Shown one piece after another: positions 1-7,597 of a stretch of DNA of 64,000 bases (its first letter is position 1; every line of letters begins with the position of its first letter). This DNA comes from Methylobacterium sp. BTF04 (GTDB taxonomy: Bacteria; Pseudomonadota; Alphaproteobacteria; Rhizobiales; Beijerinckiaceae). The notes under the pieces were generated by a model. It saw nothing but the letters and a program-made list of their open reading frames with translations. It did not search any database and was not told the DNA's origin. The DNA is taken from positions 1 to 64,000 of the forward strand of contig NZ_JAAHTB010000021.1 of assembly GCF_010692745.1 (NCBI RefSeq), read 5' to 3'. Both the position numbers and the translations under genes were made by a program.

Positions 1-53
1 TCCGATCATCCAAACTGACTTCATCATCTTGCGAGCTGGGGGCCGTCCACATA

Positions 54-137
54 TGCCACATCCTGGAGACCGGAAACGACAGCTTCCGCTTCAGGGCAAG
101 TGCCGCAGCCGGAAAGCCGAAAAGGAGCCGCACCATG
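54..137 (+). pseudogene. istB: istB 3' fragment (IS21 helper ATPase)
   Basis: Only about 27 codons remain of the IstB ATPase that assists IS21 transposition. The recognisable string is CHILETGNDSFRFRAS, followed by a low-complexity Ala/Lys tail and a TGA at 135-137. The ATPase core would lie to the left, but the upstream frame (reading SSSCELGAVHI) does not match IstB. The gene is therefore broken rather than simply cut by the window edge. No function is expected. Confidence 0.55.
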
Positions 138-231
138 AGTTGACCAGACCCACCCGATGACAGACATCAACCCCTGAACCTGGGTCACTTCTCAACGAAA
201 ACGCCGGGTCAACTTTCAGCGGAAATCAACA
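54..231 (+). mobile_element. IS21-family insertion sequence, right-end remnant
   Basis: The plus strand first reads the C-terminal tail of an IstB-type ATPase (HILETGNDSFRFR, then a stop at 135-137). About 40 bp further on are two imperfect direct repeats, tgggtcacttctcaacgaaa near 181-200 and cgggtcaactttcagcggaa near 205-224. The stretch ends in tcaaca at 231. Multiple direct repeats at the termini and a CA-3' end are typical of IS21-family elements. Codons before about 54 no longer resemble IstB, so the element is truncated on the left. What lies further left is outside the window. Confidence 0.65.
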
Positions 232-360
232 GTACCCGGATCTGGAAGACGGGTACCCGCCCGTTGCGGGTAAGATGACGGCTCGGCACTCGTGTACAAT
301 CCCGTGTACAGGGCGGGCGGCGGAGCTTTCTGAGGGGGGCTCAGCCTGAGCGAGAAAATG

Positions 361-450
361 TGGCGGAAGGGGTGGGATTCGAACCCACGGTAGGCTTTCA
401 CCCACGGCGGTTTTCAAGACCGCTGCCTTAAACCACTCGGCCACCCTTCC
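361..450 (-). tRNA. tRNA-Ser(UGA)
   Basis: On the minus strand a 90-nt tRNA folds with acceptor ggaaggg paired to cccttcc, discriminator G and an encoded CCA (361-363). It has the long variable arm of a class II tRNA (near cgtgggtgaaagcctacc) and T-arm ggttcgaatcc. The anticodon loop cttgaaa gives TGA, decoding UCA serine codons. An integrase remnant lies just upstream and an IS remnant downstream, so this locus has attracted mobile DNA. Confidence 0.96.
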
Positions 451-474
451 AAGTCCTTGCAAAGGCTGGTAAAT

Positions 475-705
475 TTACCTCTGCTGAAGCGACGGGAAAG
501 AGCCCGTTGCTACCGAATTGCGACCCGACCAACCGGCGACCCTGTCTATGGCCGCCCGCATGGCGGCGTCAACCTTCGCTGCCGCGTCCTCCTGTAGGCC
601 CGGTATCACGTGAGACGAGAGATCGAGCGTGATGCCGATGCGGGCGTGGCCAAGGCGCTCCTGCGCGCAGGTGCGTATGAGGGGTAGGCGGAAACCCCGC
701 CTCAA
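475..705 (-). pseudogene. Tyrosine recombinase (phage integrase) C-terminal fragment
   Basis: The frame encodes ERLGHARIGITLDLSSHV followed by PGLQEDAAAKVDAA, the C-terminal signature of site-specific tyrosine recombinases. The LGH motif and the later conserved His are present. The catalytic Tyr, normally in TYSHV, is replaced: the sequence reads LSSHV. Everything upstream (the Arg box and the N-terminal core-binding domain) is missing. The fragment lies 25 bp upstream of tRNA-Ser and is best read as the relic of an element once integrated at this tRNA. The open reading frame is intact only by chance, and it cannot be catalytic. Confidence 0.75.
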
Positions 706-841
706 TCCGCATCATCGGGACGTGGCCAGTGCCGAAGCTCTGAGGTGAGGCGGGGTGAGGCGGGTTCGCCGTAGCGCACGCAAACACATGCGCGAATGGC
801 GAGGTGACAAGACAGGGCGCCTCGATCCGCCTCACCGTAGC

Positions 842-1096
842 CTACGAAGCTTTAAGCTCGATCAGCTTTCGGCCGATATTGTATAATCGCTTATCGTCTT
901 CGTGGGCGCATCGTGTGAGATTGGCGAGCTTGTGGTTGTCTCTCTGGCCCATTTTAAATGCCTCGATGACGTGCGCCATTTCCTTTGCGTCGCCCTTACT
1001 GAAGGCCTCCATCAGTTCGGCGCGCCCTTTGACGTCTTCGCCTTGGTTTAAGCTCCAGTCCAAGTCCTCTTTAACTGATTTCCAGTTTGCGGACAT
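842..1096 (-). CDS. Small hypothetical protein
   Basis: This 84-residue soluble, charged, apparently helical protein begins MSANWKSVKEDLDW and ends KLIELKAS. The start at 1096 is chosen over an upstream in-frame one because AGGGAGGAAAAA lies directly before this ATG, a strong ribosome binding site. Its base composition is visibly less GC-rich than the rest of the window, and it sits in the mobile-element debris beside tRNA-Ser, so recent acquisition is plausible. I do not recognise the family. There are no membrane segments and no signal peptide. The internal text EAFSKGDAKEMAHVIEAFKMGQ looks like an amphipathic helical bundle. Confidence 0.6.
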   Translation of the reverse strand: MSANWKSVKEDLDWSLNQGEDVKGRAELMEAFSKGDAKEMAHVIEAFKMGQRDNHKLANLTRCAHEDDKRLYNIGRKLIELKAS

Positions 1097-1531
1097 TTTT
1101 TCCTCCCTCGTCCCAGGCGGGACAAGCACGAGGATACGCCACTTTTTATTTTCGTCGAGCGATCCTGAATTCTGTCAGTGCGCGCGATGCCCTGAGGATT
1201 GATGCCGAACTTCGCGCCTGCCTCTCGGCCTCCAGCGCTGCTCAGCAAGCCGCCCGAATCCTACGCGTCCTCCTCGGGTGCTACCGCTCACCCCGTCTCC
1301 GTCAGGCCGGCGGCGTCAACCGTCGGCCTCGCCGAGAGGACGGCGCGCGCCGATGCGGGTCGGGCGGAATTGCAGCGAAGCTGCGACGAACGTTTCGAGA
1401 CGCATGGCCTTCCCGCGACGCCGTGCTGGCGGTTGGCGCCGCCAGATGCACATCTTGGATGACGGCCCCGGCTGGATCACTATCGGGTCGGCGCCCTCCC
1501 CCTTCGCTGTCTCGCAGGAACCCTCCGCATC
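1097..1531. other. Intergenic region between accessory debris and ocd
   Basis: About 435 bp separate the small hypothetical gene from ornithine cyclodeaminase. Several short frames exist, but none has a convincing start and protein-like composition. The 5' half is less GC-rich than the 3' half. It should contain the promoters of the two diverging genes, but I see no clear -35/-10 pair, operator or terminator. Confidence 0.4.
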
Positions 1532-2572
1532 ATGTCGCCTCAGCTCAACGTCGTTCCCTTTGTGAGCGTCGACAACATGATGAAGCTCGTGCTCTCCATC
1601 GGGATCGAGCGGTTTCTCACCGAACTCGCCGGCTTCATCGAGGAGGATTTTCGGCGCTGGAGCGTGTTCGACAAGACGCCGCGCGTCGCCTCGCACAGCG
1701 CGGATGGCGTCATCGAGCTGATGCCCACGAGCGACGGGACCACATACGGGTTCAAATACGTCAACGGTCACCCGAAGAACACGCGCGACGGGCGCCAGAC
1801 CGTCACCGCCTTCGGGGTGCTCGCCGATGTCGGCAACGGCTACCCGATGCTGCTCACCGAGATGACGATCCTCACCGCCCTGCGCACCGCCGCCATGTCG
1901 GCGGTGGCGGCCCGATATCTCGCGCCCGTGGGAGCGCGGACGATGGCGCTCATCGGCAACGGCGCGCAGGCCGAGTTCCAGGCCCTCGCCTTCAAGGCGC
2001 TTCTGGGGGTCGATGCCGTGCGTCTCTACGACATCGATCCGTCCGCCACCGCCAAATGCGTGCGCAATCTCGCAGGGTGCGGCATCGACATCCGGTCCTG
2101 TTCCAGCATCGCCCAGGCGATGGAGGGCGCGCAGATCGTTACCACGGTGACCGCCGACAAGCAGAACGCCACCATCCTCACCGACAATCTCGTCGGCCCC
2201 GGTCTCCACATCAACGGGGTCGGCGGCGACTGCCCCGGCAAGACCGAGTTGCACGCCGACATCCTGCGACGCGCCGACATCTTCGTCGAGTACGCCCCGC
2301 AGACCCGGATCGAGGGCGAGATCCAGCAATTGCCGGTGGACCACCCCGTCACCGAATTGTGGCGCGTCCTCCGCGGCGAGGCCGAGGGCCGCCGCGACGC
2401 CCGGCAGATCACGCTGTTCGATTCCGTCGGGTTTGCCGTCGAGGATTTCTCGGCCCTGCGCTATGTCCGCGCCAAACTCGCGGGGACCGGCTTCTACGCG
2501 GATCTCGACCTCCTCGCCGACCCCGACGAGCCGCGCGACCTTTTCGGCATGCTCCTGCGCGCCGGCGCATGA
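1532..2572 (+). CDS. ocd: Ornithine cyclodeaminase
   Basis: This cytosolic NAD-dependent enzyme of the ornithine cyclodeaminase/mu-crystallin family converts L-ornithine to L-proline and ammonia. At 346 residues it is close to the usual length of about 350. Visible landmarks are the substrate-side stretch GFKYVNGHPKN (residues 73-83), EMTILTALRTAA (110-121), the dinucleotide-binding turn IGNGAQAEF (141-149), and GGDCPGKTEL (231-240), which carries the Asp expected to be catalytic. Arginase follows immediately, and an in-frame ATG overlaps the ocd stop codon. The pair therefore forms a two-step arginine-ornithine-proline route, probably translated from one transcript. The long ocd form with DPDEPRDLFGMLLRAG at the C-terminus argues for true ocd rather than alanine dehydrogenase. 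Confidence 0.93.
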   Translation: MSPQLNVVPFVSVDNMMKLVLSIGIERFLTELAGFIEEDFRRWSVFDKTPRVASHSADGVIELMPTSDGTTYGFKYVNGHPKNTRDGRQTVTAFGVLADVGNGYPMLLTEMTILTALRTAAMSAVAARYLAPVGARTMALIGNGAQAEFQALAFKALLGVDAVRLYDIDPSATAKCVRNLAGCGIDIRSCSSIAQAMEGAQIVTTVTADKQNATILTDNLVGPGLHINGVGGDCPGKTELHADILRRADIFVEYAPQTRIEGEIQQLPVDHPVTELWRVLRGEAEGRRDARQITLFDSVGFAVEDFSALRYVRAKLAGTGFYADLDLLADPDEPRDLFGMLLRAGA

Positions 2573-2604
2573 GCCGCGCGTCATCGAACCAGACTGGACC
2601 CGAG

Positions 2605-3534
2605 ATGGACACCAATCGCTGCATTCTCATCGGCGCGCCCGTCCAGGCGGGCACGCGGCGCCTGGGCTGCGACATGGGTCCGAGCGCCTACCGGGCGGCC
2701 GGGCTCGGCCCGGCGCTCATCGGCCTCGGCCTGTCGGTGGAGGATCGCGGCAATCTCGCGCCCGCGCCGATGCCGGAGATGCCCCACCCCAACCCGGTCG
2801 TCGTCGGCCTGGCCGAGGTGGCGGGCTGGACCGCCGCCCTGGCGCAGGCGGCCTACGACGCCAGCGCGCACGGCGTGCCGATCTTTCTCGGCGGCGACCA
2901 CAGCCTGTCGGCGGGCACCGTCTCGGGCATGAGCCGGCGCGCCGCCGACGAGGGCCGGCCGCTCTTCGTCCTCTGGCTCGATGCGCATCCGGACCTGCAC
3001 ACCCTCGACACCACCACGAGCGGCAACCTCCACGGGGTGCCGATGGCCTACGCCACCGGCGCGCCCGGCTTTGCCGGGTATCTCCCGCCGCTCGCCGCGC
3101 CGGTGGACCCCCGGTGTGTCTGCATGATCGGCCTGCGCAGCGTCGATCCGGCCGAGCGCGTCGGGCTGCGCGAGGCCGGCATCGTCGTCCACGACATGCG
3201 CGCCATCGACGAGAACGGTATCGGAATCCTGCTGTCGGCCTTCCTCGACCGCGTCGCCGCGGCCGGCGGGCTCCTGCATGTCAGCCTCGACGTCGACTTC
3301 CTCGAGCCCGGCATCGCTCCCGGCGTCGGTACCACGGTGCCGGGCGGCGCCACCTTCCGCGAGGCGCATCTGGCCATGGAGATGCTGCACGACAGCGGCC
3401 TCGTGCGCAGCCTCGACCTCGTCGAGCTCAACCCGTTCCTCGACGAGCGCGGCCGCACCGCCCTGCTCATGACCGATCTCGCCGCCAGCCTGATGGGCCG
3501 GCGCGTCCTCGACCGCCCGACCCGGAGTTACTGA
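2605..3534 (+). CDS. rocF: Arginase
   Basis: This ureohydrolase-fold enzyme hydrolyses L-arginine to ornithine and urea with a binuclear manganese centre. At 309 residues it has normal length. Metal-ligand motifs are all present: GGDHS (96-100), DAHPDLHT (126-133) and SLDVD (227-231), with APGVGT following the last. The ornithine it makes is the substrate of the ocd product encoded just upstream. An alternative in-frame ATG at 2569 overlaps the ocd stop (ATGA) and would add 12 residues, MSRASSNQTGPE. I chose 2605 because MDTNRCILIGAP is where arginase homology begins, but coupling from 2569 is quite possible. The substrate motif matches arginase better than agmatinase. Confidence 0.93.
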   Translation: MDTNRCILIGAPVQAGTRRLGCDMGPSAYRAAGLGPALIGLGLSVEDRGNLAPAPMPEMPHPNPVVVGLAEVAGWTAALAQAAYDASAHGVPIFLGGDHSLSAGTVSGMSRRAADEGRPLFVLWLDAHPDLHTLDTTTSGNLHGVPMAYATGAPGFAGYLPPLAAPVDPRCVCMIGLRSVDPAERVGLREAGIVVHDMRAIDENGIGILLSAFLDRVAAAGGLLHVSLDVDFLEPGIAPGVGTTVPGGATFREAHLAMEMLHDSGLVRSLDLVELNPFLDERGRTALLMTDLAASLMGRRVLDRPTRSY

Positions 3535-3562
3535 CGCCCCCGGCCGATCCCACTCGGGTCTC

Positions 3563-5719
3563 TCAGAAATCCGCGTGGATGCGGGTTCCGAGGAAGTTCG
3601 CCGGGCCGCGGTCCTTGTTGTAGGCCGGGTTCACCACGAGCTGGTAGTTGAACGACAGGGTCAGGGTCTTGCTGAGGCTGAGTGCGTAATAGGCCTCCAG
3701 CGCCCGCTCGGGTGCGTAGTTGAGCCGGCCGTCGCCGATGAGCAGGCCGATGCCGCCATTGGCGAAGAAGGCGCGGTGGGAGGGCGAGAGTTCGTTCATC
3801 GAGGTGCCGAGGCCCACCGTGTCGGCGGGCCTGTCCCATGCCGACCCTTTCAGCGAGACGCCGCCCGAGATCGAGCGGTCGATATCGGTGAAGGACAGGC
3901 TCTCGGTGCGGCCGTCATTGTTGCTGAAGCGGGCGAACACGCCGAGATCCGCCGTCACCGCCTGTTCGAGGTTGAGGTAGAAGCCGGTCTTGCGGCGCGC
4001 GGCGCGGGTGGCGGCGGCCGCATCGTTGATGTCGTCGAACACCCCCGCCTGGGTCAGGCCCACCACATCGCGATAATTGGCGGTGTTGCCGACGTTGGAG
4101 AAGAAGCCGATCCGGAGCTTGCCCGGCTGGTCGAGGAACGGGAGCACGTGGCGTTCCTCAAACTCCACCGTCGTGCCGGCACGCCGGAACACACGCGGGT
4201 CGAGCACGTCGTTGGACGGCTCCTTCGGCACCTGGGTGTAGGCGGCGCGCACCGCGAAGGCCGCGCGGTTGTACTCGACGAGCACCCCTTGGGTGAATCC
4301 GGGCAGGTTGGCGGGGAAGTCGTAGGCGCCGGACGACCAGATGCCCCAGTTCATGAAGTCGACGCGCGGATCATGGGCGTAGACGTTGCCGTCGAAGTAA
4401 TCGCCCAGCGCGAACTTGCCGGCGATGACGGTGATCCGCTCGATGTCGCGCCGGGTGGCGACCTGGTTGGGGCCGTCGGGCACGTCCTCGGTCTCGCCGC
4501 CGAGGCCGAAGGTCTGGCGCACGAAGTAGCGGTTCGAGCGCAGCTTCGGGTAGGGCGCGCCGGCCTTCTGCGCCTCGCCGTTGACGAAGCCGGCGACCCC
4601 GAGGGTGCGGCTCAGGCCGAAGCCCTGGGAGAATTCGGGGTTGTAGTAGAGTTCGGTGCCCTCGAAGAGCTTCAGGCCGAGGAAGGCGGTGGCCGTGGTG
4701 GTGGACTGGACCTGGTTGCCGATCAGGCTCGCCGGCCCGGTATAGGGCGCGCGAAAGCCCGGCACGCCCTGGGCGATGAAGGTGGTCTGCCCGTGCAACG
4801 AGAACCGGCCGGTATCGCCGTTGTCGGGATCGTGCGGCGCGGTCTCGTCCACCTCGGGCGGCAGGGTCAGGCCGCCCGGGTGCCAGGACAGACGCGCCAT
4901 CATCTGGTGGGAGGTGAAGCCGGCCTGGGTCGAGAGCGGGCCGCCGGCCGGACCCGGCAGGGTACCAAGATCGAAGCGTGAGCTCGTCCCGAGATCGACG
5001 TAGCGGTAGTCGAGTCCCAGCGCGATGTGCTCGGTGACGGCGAATTGCACGCCGGCACCCAGGGTGAACCCGAGATAGGACAGGTCGCGGCGCGCCGCCG
5101 ATACCGCGCCGGTGGCGAGGTCGGGTTCGGTCGCCAGGATACGGGCATTGGCGCCGGCGAGACCGAAGCTGGCATAGACCAGGGCGCGCTCGAAGGCGTA
5201 GCCGAACCGGCCGCGCAGGGTCCCATACACATCGGTCTTGGCGCGGATCACGCTGAAGGCCGGGTCGACCCCCTCGTAGCCGAGACCCTGTGCCGTCGAG
5301 GCGACGGGACGCTTGAGGTTGGCCCCGTAGAGGTCGGCCTCGACACCGTAGACCCACGGGCCGGTCTGCCAGTTGTAGCCGCCGAACAGGCCGCCGACGG
5401 CGGTGGTGGCCGAACGGCTGCGGTCGCTCCGCCCGGTGGCGTCGCCGGTCTTGAAGTCGGGCACGGCGCGGGCGCCGACGCGGGTCTCGTGAAAATTGAA
5501 GGCACCGAACGAGGCACCCGCGCTGCCCTCGATTCCGAGATAGCCCCCCGACCAATCGACGAAGGACGCCTGGGGCGCCGCTGGTGTCCGGATCGGCGTG
5601 AGGTCGGCGGCCTGGGCCCCCGTGAGCCCGGACATACCGGCGAGCGCGAGGAGCAGAAATCCGGCGGCGGGCTGGCCCGCGCGGGGGCCTGTCGGGCCGC
5701 ATCTGTCGTGTCGCGTCAT
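3563..5719 (-). CDS. Two-barrel outer-membrane porin: OmpA-like barrel fused to OprB-type carbohydrate porin
   Basis: This 718-residue exported protein starts with a signal peptide (hydrophobic core LLLALAGMSGLTG, cut near AQA). Residues about 45-280 form an outer-membrane beta-barrel of the alphaproteobacterial Omp25/OmpA-like type, with WSGGYLGIEG at its start and alternating aromatic strands such as GLDYRYVDLG. After an acidic linker (PEVDETAPHDPDNGD), residues about 305-718 look like a carbohydrate-selective OprB porin. They begin with FSLHGQTTF, contain ELYYNPEF, and end in a terminal beta strand with C-terminal Phe (THIHADF-like), as needed for Bam insertion. The ATG at 5719 follows GGGGGTGAGG; a GTG at 5731 is possible. 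A sugar or small-solute uptake role is inferred from the OprB half only. Confidence 0.8.
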   Translation of the reverse strand: MTRHDRCGPTGPRAGQPAAGFLLLALAGMSGLTGAQAADLTPIRTPAAPQASFVDWSGGYLGIEGSAGASFGAFNFHETRVGARAVPDFKTGDATGRSDRSRSATTAVGGLFGGYNWQTGPWVYGVEADLYGANLKRPVASTAQGLGYEGVDPAFSVIRAKTDVYGTLRGRFGYAFERALVYASFGLAGANARILATEPDLATGAVSAARRDLSYLGFTLGAGVQFAVTEHIALGLDYRYVDLGTSSRFDLGTLPGPAGGPLSTQAGFTSHQMMARLSWHPGGLTLPPEVDETAPHDPDNGDTGRFSLHGQTTFIAQGVPGFRAPYTGPASLIGNQVQSTTTATAFLGLKLFEGTELYYNPEFSQGFGLSRTLGVAGFVNGEAQKAGAPYPKLRSNRYFVRQTFGLGGETEDVPDGPNQVATRRDIERITVIAGKFALGDYFDGNVYAHDPRVDFMNWGIWSSGAYDFPANLPGFTQGVLVEYNRAAFAVRAAYTQVPKEPSNDVLDPRVFRRAGTTVEFEERHVLPFLDQPGKLRIGFFSNVGNTANYRDVVGLTQAGVFDDINDAAAATRAARRKTGFYLNLEQAVTADLGVFARFSNNDGRTESLSFTDIDRSISGGVSLKGSAWDRPADTVGLGTSMNELSPSHRAFFANGGIGLLIGDGRLNYAPERALEAYYALSLSKTLTLSFNYQLVVNPAYNKDRGPANFLGTRIHADF

Positions 5720-5902
5720 CCTCACCCCCACCGAACCGTCGATTTCGATATAGACGATGCTATAACTCTGACAATGGGGTTAATCCGGTGTCCCGACCGG
5801 GATTCCTTGGCTGTTGCCGGAACGTCTCACTGAAGGCCCGCGCCGGTCCGACCCTCCCGATGACGGAGGGTGTCGGCCGTGGATCAAGGCCCTGCGAGCG
5901 AT

Positions 5903-5922
5903 CCCGGCCCGCTGGGGCCGGG
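5903..5922 (-). terminator. GC-rich hairpin just after the efflux operon
   Basis: cccggccc (5903-5910) pairs with gggccggg (5915-5922) two bases beyond the stop codon of the last efflux gene. There is no run of U after it, so it is either a weak terminator or a 3'-end stabilising hairpin. Confidence 0.4.
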
Positions 5923-5924
5923 CC

Positions 5925-7484
5925 TCATAGGAACTTGAAGGGATCGGTCTCGGGCCGCGGCGGCTTCACGTCCGAGCGGTTCCACCAGCCGCCGCCCAAG
6001 GCCTGGAACAGGGCTGCGGTGTCGGCATACTGGTTGGCGCGCGCGCCGGCCGAGGTGACGAGGGCCGACAGGTAGGATTGCTGCGCGATCAGCACCTGCG
6101 TGCTGTTGATGGCGCCGGCCGTGTATTGCTTGCGGATCAACCCGAGGCTTTCGCTCGTCGCCTTCTCGGCGGCCGAGGCCGCTGCCACCGCCAGGGCGTC
6201 CGATTGCAGGGCGCGCAGGGTATCGGCCACGTTCTGGAACGCGCCGATCACCACGGCGCGGTACTGCGCCTGCGCCTCGTTCAGCGCTTCCTCGGAGGCA
6301 CGCTGGCGCCGGAACAGGGTGCCGGCATCGAACAGCGGCTGCGCCACGGTGCCGATGATGCCGTAGAAGGTCGCGGCCGAACTCGCGAGTTGTGCGATCT
6401 TCACGGCGCTGGCGCCGCCATTGGCGGTAATGTTGAACTGCGGCAGCCGGTTGGCCACCGCGACGCCCACGGCGGCGCTCGCCTGCTGCACGGTCGCCTC
6501 CGCCGCCTTCACGTCGGGGCGCTGCTGGACGAGGCGCGAGGGCAGGCTTACCGGCAGCTTGGTCGGCAGCCGCAGCGAGGCCAGGGTGAAGGTCTGGGAC
6601 ACTTCCTCGCTCGGCAGGCGCCCGACCAGGGCGGTGAGGAGGTTGCGCTGGATCGCGAGCTGCTTCTCCAGCGGCGGCAGCAACTGCATCGAGACCGAGA
6701 GGGCCGCCTGCTGCACCACTACGTCGGCGCCGGCGATCTGCCCGAGGGAGAGCTGCTTGTTGTAGAGGGTGAGGACCTCGGTCTGGGCCTGGATCACCTT
6801 CTTGGTGGCGTCGATCTGCGCGCGGAGCGAAGCTTCCTGGATCGCGGCCAGGACGACGTTGGCGGTGAGCGAGAGATAGGTCGCCTCGAGCTGGAAGCGC
6901 TGGTTCTCGGCCTGGGCCTCCAGCGATTCGATCTGGCGCCGGTTGCCGCCGAACACGTCCGGGGTGAACGAGACCGTCACCTGCGGGGTGTAGAGGCTGT
7001 AGAAGAGCTGGCGCTGATCGTTGAGCGGGCCCTGGAGCGCGCCGCCGGGCGCCTTCTGGCGCGAGCCGAGGCCGTTGCCGGTCACCACCGGAAACAGGGT
7101 GCCGCGCTGGGCCTCGACGTTCTCCTGCGCGATCCGCAGGGCGGCCTGGGCGGCATCGAGGTTCGGGTTGTTGGCGAGCGCCTCCGCCACCAGGCGGTTG
7201 AGCGCCGGGGAATGGAACAGGGTCCACCATTGGCCGGGCACGTCGGCGCCGGAGATGAAGTTCTGGTCGGCCGAGCCGCCCTGCTTCGTCGTGATGGAAT
7301 CGGTGGCGCTCGGGTTGACGAGCGGCTCCTTGGTGTAGCGGATCACCGGCGGATCGGTGGGGGGCACGAAGTCGGGGCCGACGACGCAGCCGGCCAGCGC
7401 CACCGTCAGCGCCGCGGCGCAGGCCGTGCGCAGGAGGCGTGCCGTGAGGAACGGAGCGCCGGGCGCGTCTGGGTTGCGTCGCAT
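5925..7484 (-). CDS. Outer-membrane efflux lipoprotein, NodT/OprM family
   Basis: This 519-residue outer-membrane factor forms the trimeric exit duct of a tripartite efflux pump. The N-terminus has a lipoprotein signal with lipobox LAGC, and the mature protein starts CVVGPDF, as in OprM-type proteins. Two repeated efflux-factor domains follow, with typical text such as NNPNLDAAQAALRIAQ, RPDVKAAEATV and a final FQALGGGWW. The start at 7484 is the ATG in front of MRRNPDAPG. The frame stays open far upstream into the RND gene, but that is only a shadow. It is the last gene of the operon, 113 bp behind the RND pump gene on the same strand, and supplies its outer-membrane component. Confidence 0.93.
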   Translation of the reverse strand: MRRNPDAPGAPFLTARLLRTACAAALTVALAGCVVGPDFVPPTDPPVIRYTKEPLVNPSATDSITTKQGGSADQNFISGADVPGQWWTLFHSPALNRLVAEALANNPNLDAAQAALRIAQENVEAQRGTLFPVVTGNGLGSRQKAPGGALQGPLNDQRQLFYSLYTPQVTVSFTPDVFGGNRRQIESLEAQAENQRFQLEATYLSLTANVVLAAIQEASLRAQIDATKKVIQAQTEVLTLYNKQLSLGQIAGADVVVQQAALSVSMQLLPPLEKQLAIQRNLLTALVGRLPSEEVSQTFTLASLRLPTKLPVSLPSRLVQQRPDVKAAEATVQQASAAVGVAVANRLPQFNITANGGASAVKIAQLASSAATFYGIIGTVAQPLFDAGTLFRRQRASEEALNEAQAQYRAVVIGAFQNVADTLRALQSDALAVAAASAAEKATSESLGLIRKQYTAGAINSTQVLIAQQSYLSALVTSAGARANQYADTAALFQALGGGWWNRSDVKPPRPETDPFKFL

Positions 7485-7597
7485 CTTAGGGCCGATCCCG
7501 TCCGCCGTCCGTCGCTCGTAGAGGCGACGGGGGCACGCCCGAGTCAACGTGACGAGTGCGTCGTGAACGACGCTTTTACCCGGATGTGTCTCAGGCA

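Noticed and set aside
1087..3534. 815-codon plus-strand frame across ocd and arginase
   Set aside because: Only its end is arginase. The first 500 codons are Arg/Pro-rich and antiparallel or out of frame to ocd, a normal artefact of high GC.
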